Below, piece by piece: positions 50,137 through 61,689 of a DNA stretch of 64,000 nt. Every line of letters begins with the position of its first letter. The stretch's first letter is position 1. The notes beneath the pieces were generated by a model. The model was not told the origin of the DNA. It made no database searches and saw nothing but the letters and a program-made list of their open reading frames with translations. Source of the DNA: Urophycis tenuis (lineage: Eukaryota; Chordata; Actinopteri; Gadiformes; Phycidae); contig JAXIVH010000063.1 in NCBI GenBank assembly GCA_036785325.1, forward strand, positions 1,205,049 through 1,269,048, given 5' to 3'. A program made the translations under genes and the position numbers.

Positions 50137-52870
50137 GTGGAGCAGAAAAAAGAGAAGAAGCGTAAGGCTTTATTGGCTGAAAGTGGGAAAAGCACAAATT
50201 TTGTGGAGTTATTCTCTACAAAGCCTGTGCCCAGTGATGAGCCCGGTGGCGCTCCCAGCTGCTCTGCAACAGCTGCCGCTAGCGTGAGTGACAAAGGTGA
50301 CATGATGGCAGACGAGAGTGGGAGCAGGTCTGAAGAGGAAAAAAGAGAGGAGGAATTAGTGGAGGAAGAGTCACCAACACAGACTGTAGGCCAAGAAAAG
50401 GACGCTACAGTCACACCTGCACCTGCTATTGCAGCAACAAGCAGAGAAACAGCTGCTACAGTGACAGAAGTGATCCAGGATTAATGTAATTACTTCAAAT
50501 GCCCAAAATCCAACACACTTGAATTGTTTTTCAAGTTTCATCCAAATCAGCCTTCTGGTGCACAAGACTCTCTCAAGAAATCATACAGACATAAAGATGG
50601 ATCACAAAGAAAATGAGTGAGTTATGATGCTGAGAACCACTCATTATTTTGTGCAGTTTGCATGGCATTTTCAAAAAAGACAGACACAAGTGCCTTTATT
50701 CAAGGATGTAAGGATTGGAGACACATTCATCAGAGGCTCAACAGTCATGAAAACACACACATTCATCTGGAATGTGTGAATGCTTACCTGTCATGGATAA
50801 GTAAGGCAGACATCCCAAATCTGCTGGATTCAAATATGATGTCACTCGCCGAGAACAGGTGCGCAAGAGGCGACAAGTCCTAGAGCGTGTCATTGATTAA
50901 ATAAAACTGATAGGCAAATGTGCACTCAGTTATCGTGGAAGTAAAAATGAGGCAGCTCACTCATTAGCAGACATGTCTGTGGATCATGGGAACTTTCTTG
51001 AAATTCTTCTGCTTCTTAGCAAATATGACAGCTGTTTACAGCAGCATGTTCAAGACTGCATCCAAAAAAGCCAATCAAGCACTGGCAAAGGAAGAGGCTC
51101 GCTAGTGACATTAATGTCCAAAACTACTGTATGTTCAGTTGTGGAGGCTATCCGGCAACTCATCAAGAAAACAATTGCGACTGAAGTAATCCAGGCTGGA
51201 ATGTACACTGTACAGATAGACACAACTCAAGATATAACCTCAAAAGATCAGTGCGGTGTTGTGGTCCGCTACGTAACAGACAGCAGCATTCAGGAGAAGC
51301 TACTTGCAGTTGTTGAATGCAAGTCATCAACAGGGGAGGACTTTCTTAAAATGCTCAAGGAGACGTTGGCCACTTGCAAAATTGATGTGAAGAACTGCAT
51401 TGGAAACTCAACAGATGGGGCTGCAAATATGCAGGGCCATACAGGGGGTTTTCTGCCTGGCTGTCAAAAGAAGTCCCAACCCAAATGCACGTATGGTGTT
51501 ATGCCCATGTTCTAAACCTGGTTATGTCTGAAACCACAGGTGTTGTGATAACAGCAGCATCATTATTTGGGTTGATTAATGAGATTGTAGTGTTTCTTCG
51601 TGACTCATATCAGAGGATGAATGTTTGGGAAGGTGTGAGTCAGGACCCCCAACAGAGAAGAATTTCACTGATTGGGGAAACAAGATGGTCTTCAAAGGAT
51701 GCTGAATTAAAGAAGATCTTTGGATCCTTTGCCCAGCCAAAGAATGCTTTGTATGTGGACTTAGTTGAAACATTGTCCAAAATTCAGGACTATTTACAAT
51801 TTAAGCCAGCTGTTCGTGTAAAAGCACATGCCTTCATTGAGTCTCTCCTTAAATATGAGACAGTTCTCACTGCACAGGTGTTCCTGCGTGTTTTCACACT
51901 CACCTCGCCTTTGTCAAAGTATCTCCAAACCAATGCCATGGATCTCTTGACTGCCCATCGCATGGTGACAGAAACACACCACAAACTAAAAGACTTTGTC
52001 AAAGACTTTGACACAGTGAAAGACGCGACAGAAAATTTTGTGAAATGGGCTAATGGTGGATTCCAAAATGTGGACTCTGAAATGGAGGTGCAGGCTGCAC
52101 TGCCACCAAAACGCATGAAAAAAAGAAAAACAATGCCAGGAGAGTCTGCCGATGAAGAAGACACAACTACAGACTCATTGACAGCTTACAGGATCAATGT
52201 TCACAACATCGTTCTTGTTACAGTCTCTGAGTGTCTGCACCGCCGCTTCCTGTAGCACGGGAAACTTTATGCTGACTTATCATTACTAGATCCGCTTCAT
52301 TTTCCAGATATACATTCAAATGGACTTCCCCATAATGCACTTGAGAACATCAGCAAATGCCTCATTCCTTTTGATGAAGATGCAACAGTTGAAAATGTAC
52401 AGTCAGAGCTGTGTAGCCTGGCCCTCCACTGGGACACTATTAAAAAGTCCCCTCTCAGTGAGTACACAACCAAAGAGTCACAGTCTCTTACCTCTGAGGA
52501 AGAAGAGGACAATCAGGAGGACATGGAGGAAATTGATCTAGTTAGCAAAAGATGCACAGCCTGCAGGAACTGTGTTGTGTGTTGCTACTTCCTCCTCCAG
52601 AAGCTGAAGTGTTTTTCACATGCATACCACAAAATACAGTTGGCCTACACATTTTTGTTGACCCTGTCCTGCACACAAGTGGCATGTGAAAGAAGCTTCT
52701 CAACACTGAAGTTCATCAAGAGTCGTCTAAGGAGCAGAATAAAAGAAGAAAATTTGGAAGCCTTCATGTTGATGGCAACAGAGAAGGAGATCCTAGTGAG
52801 ACTGGACTCAGATGACGTGATTGATAGAGTGGCAGAGAAAAGCAAATTATTGTGCAACCTGCTGCTGTAA
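50137..52870 (+). pseudogene. hAT transposase (TTF/ZMYM1-like), frameshifted
   Basis: Pieces in order: acidic N-terminus to 50484; Cys-rich segment HSLFCAVCMAFSKK..FIQGCKDWRHIHQRLNSHE; MSVDHGNFLEILLLLSKYD; catalytic Asp region QIDTTQDITSKDQCGVVVRY; CIGNSTDGAANMQG; then after a frameshift HVLNLVMSETTGV and LIGETRWSSKD; finally TLSCTQVACERSFSTLKFIKSRLRSRI (dimerisation domain). Four or more frame breaks. It differs from the hAT at 20629 in sequence, so it is a separate family. Confidence 0.8.
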
Positions 52871-54096
52871 CTATATAAAGGTAAAACATTTATTTTTCAT
52901 TTTCTGGTTAAGCTATTATATTATGTTCTGTGGCAGTGTAATGTTTATGTTTCTGTTGGTTGCAGATGACCTGAGAAGACAAATGTGGCCTCTCTCTGGC
53001 AAAATTGCCAGGGCCTCTTTTTGGTGTCAGTCCGCCACTGCCCAGCACTGTAAAAGAGACATTTGGACTCACTGAGGATTTTACCCTGCATTACTTGGAT
53101 GAGGACTTCGGTGATTACTTCACTCTCCATTCTACCAACCAGATTAAACACAAGGGGACAATCAAAGTTGTGATTATTCCATCTGTGGTTCTTACATTGA
53201 CTGCTTTGAATGAAAACCAGGCAGATGTAATGAATGACAGTTCCAAGCTCTTCTACTGATACAACAGCAGATATAGTGTCTTCACAAGACACAATTATCC
53301 TATCTCCACGGGGAAGCCCTCAGACGACATCATGGCCAAATAAAATCATCATTCCACTTTTCTCTGTGGCAACAGAGGCAGTACTGAGGAATGCCAATGA
53401 AGAGTTTGTCAAAGATGGTACTGTGCTTAACAATTCTCGGGTCCGATCTGAAATCATGGAAAAATTAGCTGACTACATGTACAGCTACACACCCTACCCC
53501 ACGGGCCTTTAGATCGATGGCAGAGGCTTTAGTCAGAAAACATCCATGCCTGACAGAGCTAGGCAGTCGTAATGGCTGGCTTGGACGGATGTATAGTCTT
53601 AAATACAAGATGGGAAATTACAGGTCGAAGCTCCGAAACCTTGGATTTCCTGAGGTTGCCTGCAACTCACTTAAGAACAAGCACCCGGATGACAAGTTTG
53701 GTGCAAAGAATATAAAGAAAGTGCGGAAAGGAGAGGTGGTGTTTCTCCCACACTATCCTGCAGGAGACAATAAGGAACAACAAGAGCTGGACCGAAACCA
53801 ACTAATCGCTGAATCAACGAAGAGAGACAGCACAGTCATCAAGGACTTGATGTGCAGAACTTTTGCACATAGGAGACATGATGTTGTCAGCCTACAGATG
53901 AGCATCACTGACATCAAGTACAGATGGCCCACCTTGTTTGATGTCTCGCAAGTGAGTAATTGGAATTGTTGTAACAGGGTGGTCAACACATATTGTGGAC
54001 TGAAAACCTGCATGTTTCACAGTTACTCACTCACCGGCACTTCATTAGTTAGACCTGTGTTATCTAATGCAATCAAATACAACAGCTCTGCCACAC

Positions 54097-54352
54097 ATAC
54101 ATTTTCAGTTTTTGTTGACATTGTCAGAAAGGTGATAATTATATTTTGTTTATTATTGAGGTTGTAGTGGGTGGTGCTGGAGTGTCAAACATTAAAAAAA
54201 TTTCCTAATATTTTGTCCTCCTCAATGTATGTTAATGGATGGACAAAAGTATAAGGACACCGCTCAATATAATGCACTCCACGATGACCTCAATGATAAA
54301 CAAAGTATAATTATCACCTTTCTGACAATGTCAACAAAAAATGAAAATGTAT
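54097..54352. repeat. foldback repeat with 65-bp arms
   Basis: Arm 54097-54161 and arm 54288-54352 are inverted copies with three mismatches in 65. They contain GACATTGTCAGAAAGGTGAT and its inverse. The 126-bp spacer has TTTGTCCTCCTCAATGTATG. Pairing continues weakly inward. Transcribed, it would make a long hairpin RNA. Confidence 0.85.
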
Positions 54353-54359
54353 AAGCTAA

Positions 54360-54732
54360 ATAGATGGCACAACTTAAAAAGTCAGGAAACGCTTCATCCT
54401 CTCGGCATTTGGCAACAAATCCATTAGAGCGGCCGATCATGGAAGTCGCACCGTCGGTGGTGATTGACACCAATGCCGAACGATGCCTCTGTGGCGGCCT
54501 TCGCTTTCGCTGTTGGCCGAGTGAAAAGAGACTGCTGTCCAAGAAGAGACTTCAACTCCCTCACCTCAAGTCTAAAGTGTCTCTCTACATTCCCCTTCTC
54601 TGGAAGTGCAATGCTGGATCGACAGATCAGACAGACACACTTTGAGTATGACACCGTGAATAAGAAGTCATCTTCCCATTCCTGATGGAAATTGTAAGTC
54701 TTTGCCTTTTTGAATTCTTTCGCTCCCTCATT
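54360..54732 (-). pseudogene. GTF2IRD2/FAM200-like hAT transposase remnant
   Basis: The minus strand reads a BED-like start: KTYNFHQEWEDDFLFTVSYS, KCVCLICRSSIALPEKGNVERHF, LKSLLGQQSLFTRP and KAKAATEASF. It then joins a catalytic-core scrap (VSITTDGATSMIGRSNGFVAK in another frame). The central part is deleted. A hAT-type element is inserted right at its first codons. Confidence 0.65.
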
Positions 54733-56206
54733 CAAGGGCGTAAATTTGGTCTCAGCTTTGGTAGGGACACTTAACAGACCAACCCCCCCCCCCCCCCCCG
54801 CCGCCCCCCAAAAAAATAAAAAATAAAAATTAAACTATATGAAGCCTGAAACAAAAAAAATATGCCTCTACTGAATTTAATACAATACATTTAATAAATT
54901 TTCTCTCATCCATGTTCTAAAATTAAGTTTACTGTCAAATTCACATCACAATGAAATGGTTACGGTCCCTAAAACATGTTATCCAATCAGAATCGTCCGT
55001 TTCTATCAAGGCCCGGTTAGCTGGCTGATTAATTGGTTAGGACTTCACAATTCCTGCAGAAGGCCAAGCTATGTGTTTTGGTTTGGAGAGTGAGTGGCAG
55101 ATTGACCAATCACAGTTTGATTTCAAGTGGGCGGGACAAAAAAATTAAGCTCGTAGGCCTTCACGAAATCCTAGTTGAGTCTCAACCGTTCTCACCACTC
55201 TGCCGCCTCTGTGAATTACGTTGTGGCTAGTTTGATCGGATCGCCCTTTTCAAGGCGTCCTTTCACAGAAAAACTTCAAATTAGGGATGTCCGATAATAT
55301 CGGCCAACCGATAATATCGGCCGATATTAGCCTATTTTTGTAATATCGGTTCATATCGTTATCGGTTTTACCACCGATAATGTGCTTGTGCATAAATATG
55401 GCACTTTTCCATAAGTTGAAATAGTGTCCTTATTTTTTATAGACAGTGTTAATTTGTGAAATGCAATCTAGTGAGGCATCACAATAAAAGTAGATGATGT
55501 GTTAATTCCACAACAGGAGATATGGGACCTAAAATTAGTCTGGGCGAAAATAAAAACGCCTGTATATATCGGTATACCATATCGGTTGATATCGGTATCG
55601 GAAATTAAGAATTTGGACAATATCGGCTATCGGATATCGGCAAAAAGTCAATATCGGACATCCCTACTTCAAATAATAAAAAAACGGAAGACCAAGACCA
55701 ACTCCAGAACTGGAATTAAAAGAAAAGGTTAAGAAAGTGGAAAGCATTTCAAGACCGAAAATTATCAGCGATAACCGTGGATGGCGGGCTGTAATAAAAA
55801 AAAAAGGCTGTACAGGTGGAGTTGTTTGCTTTTTACAACTGAAAAGTCATCCACCTGGGTCAGCGGCGGATTTGCCAGCCTTACAAATCTGACAAAGTCA
55901 GTCCACCGACATCAAGGTTCTGTGGCACACCTGCAAGCGACGGTCAGATGGCCTTTCAGCCAATCAAATGACGTCTCTGGTGCACTGAAAAATGCACTGA
56001 TGTGGGCACGCCGCACGCACGTCGGCAAATATATATGCGTAATAGCCTACTACGAATAGGTTTGCAATTTTTTTATATTAAATGCATTATGTAAAATATT
56101 TTCCGTTTTATTAAATAATAAATCTAAATATTGGTAGGGACATTCCTTTCTTTCCCAAAGTTGGTCGGGACATATCCCTCAGTCCCTATGCTAAATTACG
56201 CCCTTG
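54733..56206. mobile_element. hAT-like non-autonomous element (1474 bp)
   Basis: Ends CAAGGGCGTAAATTT and AAATTACGCCCTTG, flanked by the perfect 8-bp duplication CCCTCATT (54725-54732 and 56207-56214). A C homopolymer lies at 54782-54799. No transposase was recognised. It carries a nested MITE at 55282-55666. Confidence 0.9.
55282..55666. mobile_element. nested hAT-like MITE with ATATCGG repeats (385 bp)
   Basis: Ends TAGGGATGTCCGATA and TATCGGACATCCCTA, flanked by the perfect 8-bp duplication CTTCAAAT (55274-55281 and 55667-55674). ATATCGG words recur in its subterminal regions in both orientations. Non-coding. Confidence 0.92.
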
Positions 56207-56507
56207 CCCTCATTCATTGTGGTATAATTTTTGTTTGTCTATACAGATAATTTAACGAGCAGTAGAGAAAACGAAAAGCAACGGTAAAACAAAAGCAATG
56301 GCACTTTTCTGTAGTGTCAACTGTCTTTGGTAGATATGTTTATGGTTGTTATGGTAACGTAGTGTAAAAAACTTTTTAGAAACCAGCGGACTGGCCTGTC
56401 TACACGTCAATCAGCGGGCACATGGTAATATAATGAAATGATAGGATGGATTGCTTTTCTGAAAAGGCGCGTTTTTTTGTTGTTGTTTGATTTTTTTACT
56501 GAGTTCT

Positions 56508-56573
56508 GTGAGGTACCGTCATTGGCTCTGCGATCGACCAGTCGATCGCGATCGACGTATTGGGCACCCCAGT
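56508..56573 (-). repeat. probable terminus of the GTF2IRD2-like hAT
   Basis: On the minus strand this starts CTGGGGTGCCCAATACG, followed by TCGATCGCGATCGAC-type palindromes. A CAG-GGGTGCCCAA terminus with GATCGCGATCGAC is characteristic, from memory, of this hAT group. The opposite terminus was not found. Confidence 0.45.
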
Positions 56574-57964
56574 TTTAGCCTGTTTAATATTTTCTTTTAT
56601 ATATGTTCTTTTTTATTTTACCTACACAAACGCAAGCCTTATTTTATTTTATGATATATTCATTGTTTATTTTTAGTTATATATTTATTTTTTATTAAGA
56701 TTTTAATTTGTTGTTGCCAGTTTACAGTGCCACTCGAAGGGCTATTTTCAAGCACATTTGTCAGAGAAAATAAAAGCCTTATTCAATAACATATATTTAA
56801 CGTGTATTTAATAGCGGGTTGGGGCGGATCAAATTATTAAATAAATGCGGGACCCGCAGGTTGAAAAAACCCCGACCCACGCATCACTATACAACACAAT
56901 TTTAATTTTGACCCTCAGGGAAATTTGTTATCATTTGTAAAACATTCCATTCTGGGGATTTAACCAATTTCATTAGAGGTATTTCATCAAGAGGACAAAC
57001 GAGAACAATTCACTTAATGTCAGAATTTAGTTTTCAAACATTTTTTTTTTTTTTTAAATCAAATTAAAAACCATTTGTTGCCTTACCTGTAGTTGTCTAT
57101 GATGTCCATACGCCTATGCTTCTCCACGAAAGGTTTTACTCTTATTTTGTTGTAAAAGTCCTCTTTTCTCAGCAAAGCATGTAAAAACAGCTCTACATAG
57201 TTTCCTGGATTGGAAGAGTTTGCCCCCTCATCGTTACCACGAAATGCCAGCTCCTGATTGGCTAAGACAGGTTGCGTTAATTAGGTCTTTTTAAATCCCT
57301 CGTGTTTCCTTTACCTTAGCATTGTGGATGCTAATGTTAAGGCTCCGTTGCTCATTCAATGCCAAATCGACCTTTGGGTTTAGTTTTTAAACGTTTTTAA
57401 AGCAATCTGGCTTTGAATGTGAGTGGTCGATCTTTCATGTTTGTTGAGGCTCCTTGGTAAATGTTCCATGTCACAATATCCCGAGTTTGTCCAGACTTTA
57501 TCTCAGGCTGAGAACAAAAGGAAAGGAAAGCAGTAAAGGTTTCTGGCGGGATGGCCGATCTGTTCGGGTGTAGCACTCCGTTTGAAAAGAGCGAGTTATC
57601 TTCCACCCCGTAGTTTGAAGCTAATCTTTGGTCTTCCGTTGGTTATCACCTTCTGTTTTGACCGATAGTCCTGTTTTTAGTATTTTTGAAGCTCAGATAT
57701 ATAATCCTCCATCTTGGGAGTTGGAGGAAGAGGAGCAGAAAAAACCTTCTGTAGCGCACTTGACTTGGCGTGCTGAGATTGTCATTGTGCTGAAATGTGA
57801 CCTTTCAACTCAGCGCAGATCGTCCATATACATGAGAATAGTGTCTCGTCACCAGCGATATGCTAATGAGTCCCAGAACGTCCACGCCCTCTTTTAGGTG
57901 AAGGAAGTAGGCACTTTGCTACTACTGTTGACAGAACAGTAGGCTACTTCCATGAGCAGGCACC
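56574..57964. other. no supported gene
   Basis: AT-rich. The stretch near 56812-56885 (GGGTTGGGGCGGATC..ACCCCGACCCACGCATCACTA) resembles another common fish repeat end. ORFs at 57397-57606 and 57628-57897 have no recognisable domain. Confidence 0.4.
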
Positions 57965-58168
57965 ATGCCTAAAAGCTGCTGTGTTGTATTTTACAATGCT
58001 AACAACAACAAAAATAGGGATTTGCGATTTAGTATGTTGCCACAAAAAGAAAGGGAAGGGAAAAGAAGGGGTTTGTGGCTCCAGGCAATCAGAAGAGAGA
58101 ATCCCGATGGGAGGCTGTGGGACCCGGCGTCTAAATTTGTTTACGTCTGCGGCAAACACTTCGTTACA
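57965..58168 (+). CDS. THAP-domain first exon
   Basis: ATG at 57965 (ACCATG context). Encodes MPKSCCVVFYNANNN, RDLRFSMLP, a basic run, GLWLQAIRRENPD and VYVCGKHFVTG, then a donor G|GTTAGT. This is the THAP zinc-finger layout (C..C...W...CxxH) with the conserved Trp and C-x-x-H, but the second zinc Cys (usually GC in VVGCTN) reads Phe-Tyr. THAP domains bind DNA in transcription factors and P-element-type transposases. Later exons were not found, so gene or transposon origin is open. Confidence 0.6.
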
Positions 58169-59081
58169 GGTTAGTAGCTAAAGTCACTCAGTCATGCTAG
58201 CTAAAATCAGTTGATGTCCGATGTTAAAGATGTCTAATCTAATAATGAAGGAATGAATGAAACTTTGCAAACTTTTAGGAGCTGTGATTACATGTCATAG
58301 TTCAGCTCCGAGTTAGCCTGCAACACCTAGCACTAGTGCTATCATGGTTGCACTCTGCACGTTAAATGCGCTATAAAAATAAAAGTGACTTGACTTGAAT
58401 GAAAATAGATTGTTTTGGTGCCCTCATCTTCATTCATGATTCATTTATTCATTGCTTGAAAAACTGAGTTTTCAGCATCTGTTGTCTGGATAACCTTGCG
58501 GTGGTGGAAAAGACTGGAGGCAGTGCGTCAGAGGTGTGGGCAAAGGCCGTTTAAGAAAGTTTTATTTATAGTCGCCGCAGGTAAATGTGCCAGTTAGGAG
58601 AAAAATTAATAAACAAAAAAACTCCAAAAACAATAATGATCAATTAACCCTAAACTTCAAACCTAATATCAATAATCAGAAACACAAAGAAAAACAGTTC
58701 CTCACTCTGGCAATCACAGCCCCTGTCTGTCTTGTGAAAGATCTAGGTGCTATCTCCTGCTCACCTTAGACCCTCTGTCCCCAGACCTGTTTTGGCAGTC
58801 CCTATAAACCTCCTGGCCTGACCCATTACATATCCCCAAAATCAATCATCCATACAACCATACATTTTCATTTCAAATATCACCACCCCTAGTCAACACA
58901 TTACTCCCCACACATTTATCCAATTAGCACAATTATACATCACCTTTAAAACCCTCAAATATCCTTAGCACCCCCAAAGCCCCAAACACCCCTCTTATCC
59001 CACACATTTGATCCCTGCCCGTCTCTGACATCACATGTGTTCCTTCTGACTTCACGTCGGGTCCCTCCCCAGTCTCCTGCA
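58169..59081. other. no supported gene
   Basis: Short LINE-like tail (AAAAGTGACTTGACTTG) near 58380; otherwise nothing recognisable. Confidence 0.4.
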
Positions 59082-59409
59082 CCCGGAAGTAGGGCTGCAA
59101 CTAACGATTATTTTGGTAATCGATTAATCTATCGACTATTTTTTCGATTAACCGACTAATCTAATGACTTTCCCATAACAAATTAAAATAATGACTAAAA
59201 TGTCAGAATTTGAACTCAAAATCTATTTTAATTACATTTGTCTGTTTATACAAATGTTATCATCATAATAAATACATTTAACAGAAATACAAATTAAAGT
59301 GCAAATACGCTTTTTAAAGTAAAGAGAAAGTGCAAATAAAGTTTTACAAGTTACTCAAACTAGAAATCTAGCCTCTGCAAGTGCAAAATAACTGGGCTGC
59401 AAGTGACAT

Positions 59410-59944
59410 TCAACGTCCAAAAGTAAACAAAATAGTCCATCCTTCCGACAATGAAAGTTTTAAATTACAATGTAGAAACGTCAGCATATTGACATGCTCT
59501 GGAGTGAGGCTGGCTCTCTTCTTGGAGGCGATGTTCCCAGCTGCTGAAAAGAGCCGCTCAGAGGGAGTAGAGGTAGCTGGAATACACAAGAATGATTTTG
59601 CTAGTGATGCAAGAGCTGGAAACCTTCCCTCATTCAATTTCCACCAAGACAGGGGACTTTCTGTCTTTGAGAGAGACTGCTCTCCAAAGTACATCAGCAC
59701 TTCATTTCTGATCATTTGGTTGTGTGCATCCTCTTCATTGGTGTCATTGTCACTGTCTGGTAAAATGTGTTCTGGAAGGTATGGTGTACCCTGGATTGAA
59801 TGTGTTCACCATCTGCCTAAAGCCCTCATCCTCAACCATTGACAGAGGTCTCATGTCACGGACAAGCATGTTGAGGATGCTGTCATTCAATACTTCTGCC
59901 ATCTGTGGGGTACATGAGCCTCTCTTTAAGACAAACTCGTCCAC
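59410..59944 (-). pseudogene. hAT transposase fragments (N-terminal and dimerisation parts)
   Basis: Minus strand: VLNDSILNMLVRDMRPLSMVED and GFRQMVNTFNPGYTIPSRTHF (59944-59750), then directly MYFGEQSLSKTESPLSWW, FPALASLAKSFLCIPATSTPSERLFSAAGNI and KRASLTPEHVNMLTFLH (59715-59460), the hAT C-terminal domain. About 400 residues of catalytic core that should lie between are gone. Confidence 0.82.
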
Positions 59945-60800
59945 ATGCCTCTGTTTAGTACTAAAATAGAAAGAGAGAAAAAGTACAAAGCTTTTAACTA
60001 TTACGTTATCAAAGTCAAATGTATTTATATATCGTAACGTGCCCTCATTTCGTCCCTGCTATTAAAAATGTGACAAACCGTTAAAAACATTTAGCCTATA
60101 GATCGCAAAATCTTTTATCAATCAACCTTACAAATTTCAGGAGCGGTGGGTGTCTAGATTACGACTGGTAACTTGTTGGATTATAATAACTAAAACGTGT
60201 TTTCCGGTTTTTTGTTGTTGTGTAGACCCACACGCAAAATTAGCTGATATACTACGCCCGTTCGTGATTTACCTTTGATACGTGTGGTGTAAGGAGATTA
60301 GCCAAATAAACAGCAAAACATTAACGATATGATCAACTGTTATCTCTATCAGACACGTAACCTCTCGTGAACATCTCCTACTGTAACTGTCATCGCTCCG
60401 ATGGGTGGGAAAAGCTCAATTTAAAAAGGGAGAGGTCTTGGTGTCGGTTGAAAACTGTATGACCCTCACGAATTATTCATGTCAATTTGTACAAGCATAG
60501 ATAAATCACTGTCTAGTACACTTAATTACGCCGTACAACTGTAATTTTTTGCACACATTTCCGCAAAGAAAAAATAGTTCTTCAAACAAATCGAACTTCA
60601 AAGTTTCAGGTGTTGCATAGCAACCCATTACTTGGTGAACTCAAGTTACTTTTTTAACTTTCCGTCACGTTAGAGACTCTAAAACTGCTGATAATTCACT
60701 GATTTACTACATTGCACTTAACATAACTGAAATAGCGTTAGCGGGCATCATCCATGAGATGTTTTGTTTTCTGACATGTAAGATTAAACCTTACGATAAG

Positions 60801-61076
60801 TTAACAAGGCTGAACGACTGAAACGTACCCATCAGGAGAAGACGTGGTGGCTCCCGTGGTGGCTCCAGGATGCTTTCGTTTTAAATGCTCTTGCATGGAC
60901 GTAGTGCTGCTATGAAAAGCCAATTCAATTTTGCAGAGGCTGCATTGCACTTTTTTTGTCCGGTTTGTTGGTGAAGTACTCCCAGACTTTTGAACTTTTC
61001 GGTCTCGCTGGTTTCGGCTCTTCCACTCTGCTCCGCTATAGTTGTTTAAATATTCTTCTTCTTTGCCTTGGTGCAT
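60801..61076 (-). pseudogene. hAT transposase BED-finger exon
   Basis: Minus-strand ORF with KKVQCSLCKIELAFHSSTTSMQEHLKRKHPG, a BED zinc finger (CxxC...HxxxxH). It is followed at 60830 by a possible donor, where the coding sequence ends in low-complexity Thr/Ser. It belongs to the element at 59090-61268. Confidence 0.7.
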
Positions 61077-61276
61077 GTAGACAATGGATGCGATAGCGCC
61101 CCCTGCACTTCCTATGGTGCATTTGCCGGATGAAAATTATCGGTTGCCCTGAATTTTTTTTTTTTATAAAATAATAATAATAATACGACTCGTCGACTAT
61201 AAAAATTTGCGTCGACCATTTTTCATAATCAACATCGTCGATTAAGTCGACTAATCGTTGCAGCCCTACCCGGAAG

Positions 61277-61680
61277 CCAGCGCCAACACAACGTAAGTGT
61301 TTTCCCGTCTTGTCCTTTGTTCGGGAAATGTTTGTAATGTTTGTACAGTGTCCGATGTTCCTTAAGTTGTACTTGATGTTTGTGTGTTGCAGGTGGCACC
61401 TTGAATGCGCCGGAACGCCGCGATCGTGTGTGCGCCGAAATGCTACGTTCGTGTGTGTGCTAATAAACGGGTGTCTGCGAATTAACGTGTCAGTCCCATT
61501 TTATTGCCTGTGTGCTTTAGCGGTAACGGGCTGCTGCACCGTTACAGCATCAAAACACGATTTAGCACAGTCCACTATGAACGGAACTATTTCAGTTTCA
61601 GCTTGGAATGATTGTGTTAGTCATACAGAGGATGATTGCATTAAAGAGGTGCTTTAACAAAGCAGTAATCCTACAGTTCT
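61277..61680 (+). other. possible LTR-like or UTR sequence
   Basis: Contains GTAAGT-like and TTGCAG splice-like signals and an AATAAA at about 61460. No protein resemblance. It could be the right part of an LTR interrupted by the hAT, but no left end was found. Confidence 0.3.
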
Positions 61681-61689
61681 ATTAGAATA

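Larger units (their letters stand above)
49724..53040 (+). mobile_element. hAT transposon (3317 bp) inside the SAMD3-like exon
   Basis: Ends CAGGGACGGACTG and CAGTCCGCCACTG (imperfect inverted repeats), flanked by the perfect 8-bp duplication CCCAGCAC (49716-49723 and 53041-53048). Encodes a TTF/ZMYM1-type transposase in several frames. The reading frame of the host exon is continuous when element and one duplication are removed. Confidence 0.93.
49641..53951 (+). pseudogene. SAMD3-like teleost gene exon, split by a hAT element
   Basis: After CCAG at 49640 the frame reads KVIIEHRSEKLTLSSGIPS up to 49723 (a PB1-like start). It continues after the hAT with TVKETFGLTEDFTLHYLDEDF and KHKGTIKVVIIPSVVLTL. 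Later, in other frames: IIPLFSVATEAVLRNANEEF, ALVRKHPCLTELGS, LKYKMGNYRSKLRNLGFPEV and ITDIKYRWPTLFDVSQ before a GTGAGT donor at 53952. I recall this order from proteins annotated SAMD3-like that are abundant in fish genomes. Two frameshifts and the hAT make it a pseudogene. Confidence 0.7.
59090..61268 (-). mobile_element. internally deleted hAT transposon (2179 bp)
   Basis: Ends TAGGGCTGCAACTAACGAT and GACTAATCGTTGCAGCCCTA, flanked by the perfect 8-bp duplication CCCGGAAG (59082-59089 and 61269-61276). It keeps the start and end of a ZBED-type transposase on the minus strand but lacks most of the catalytic domain. Confidence 0.93.
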
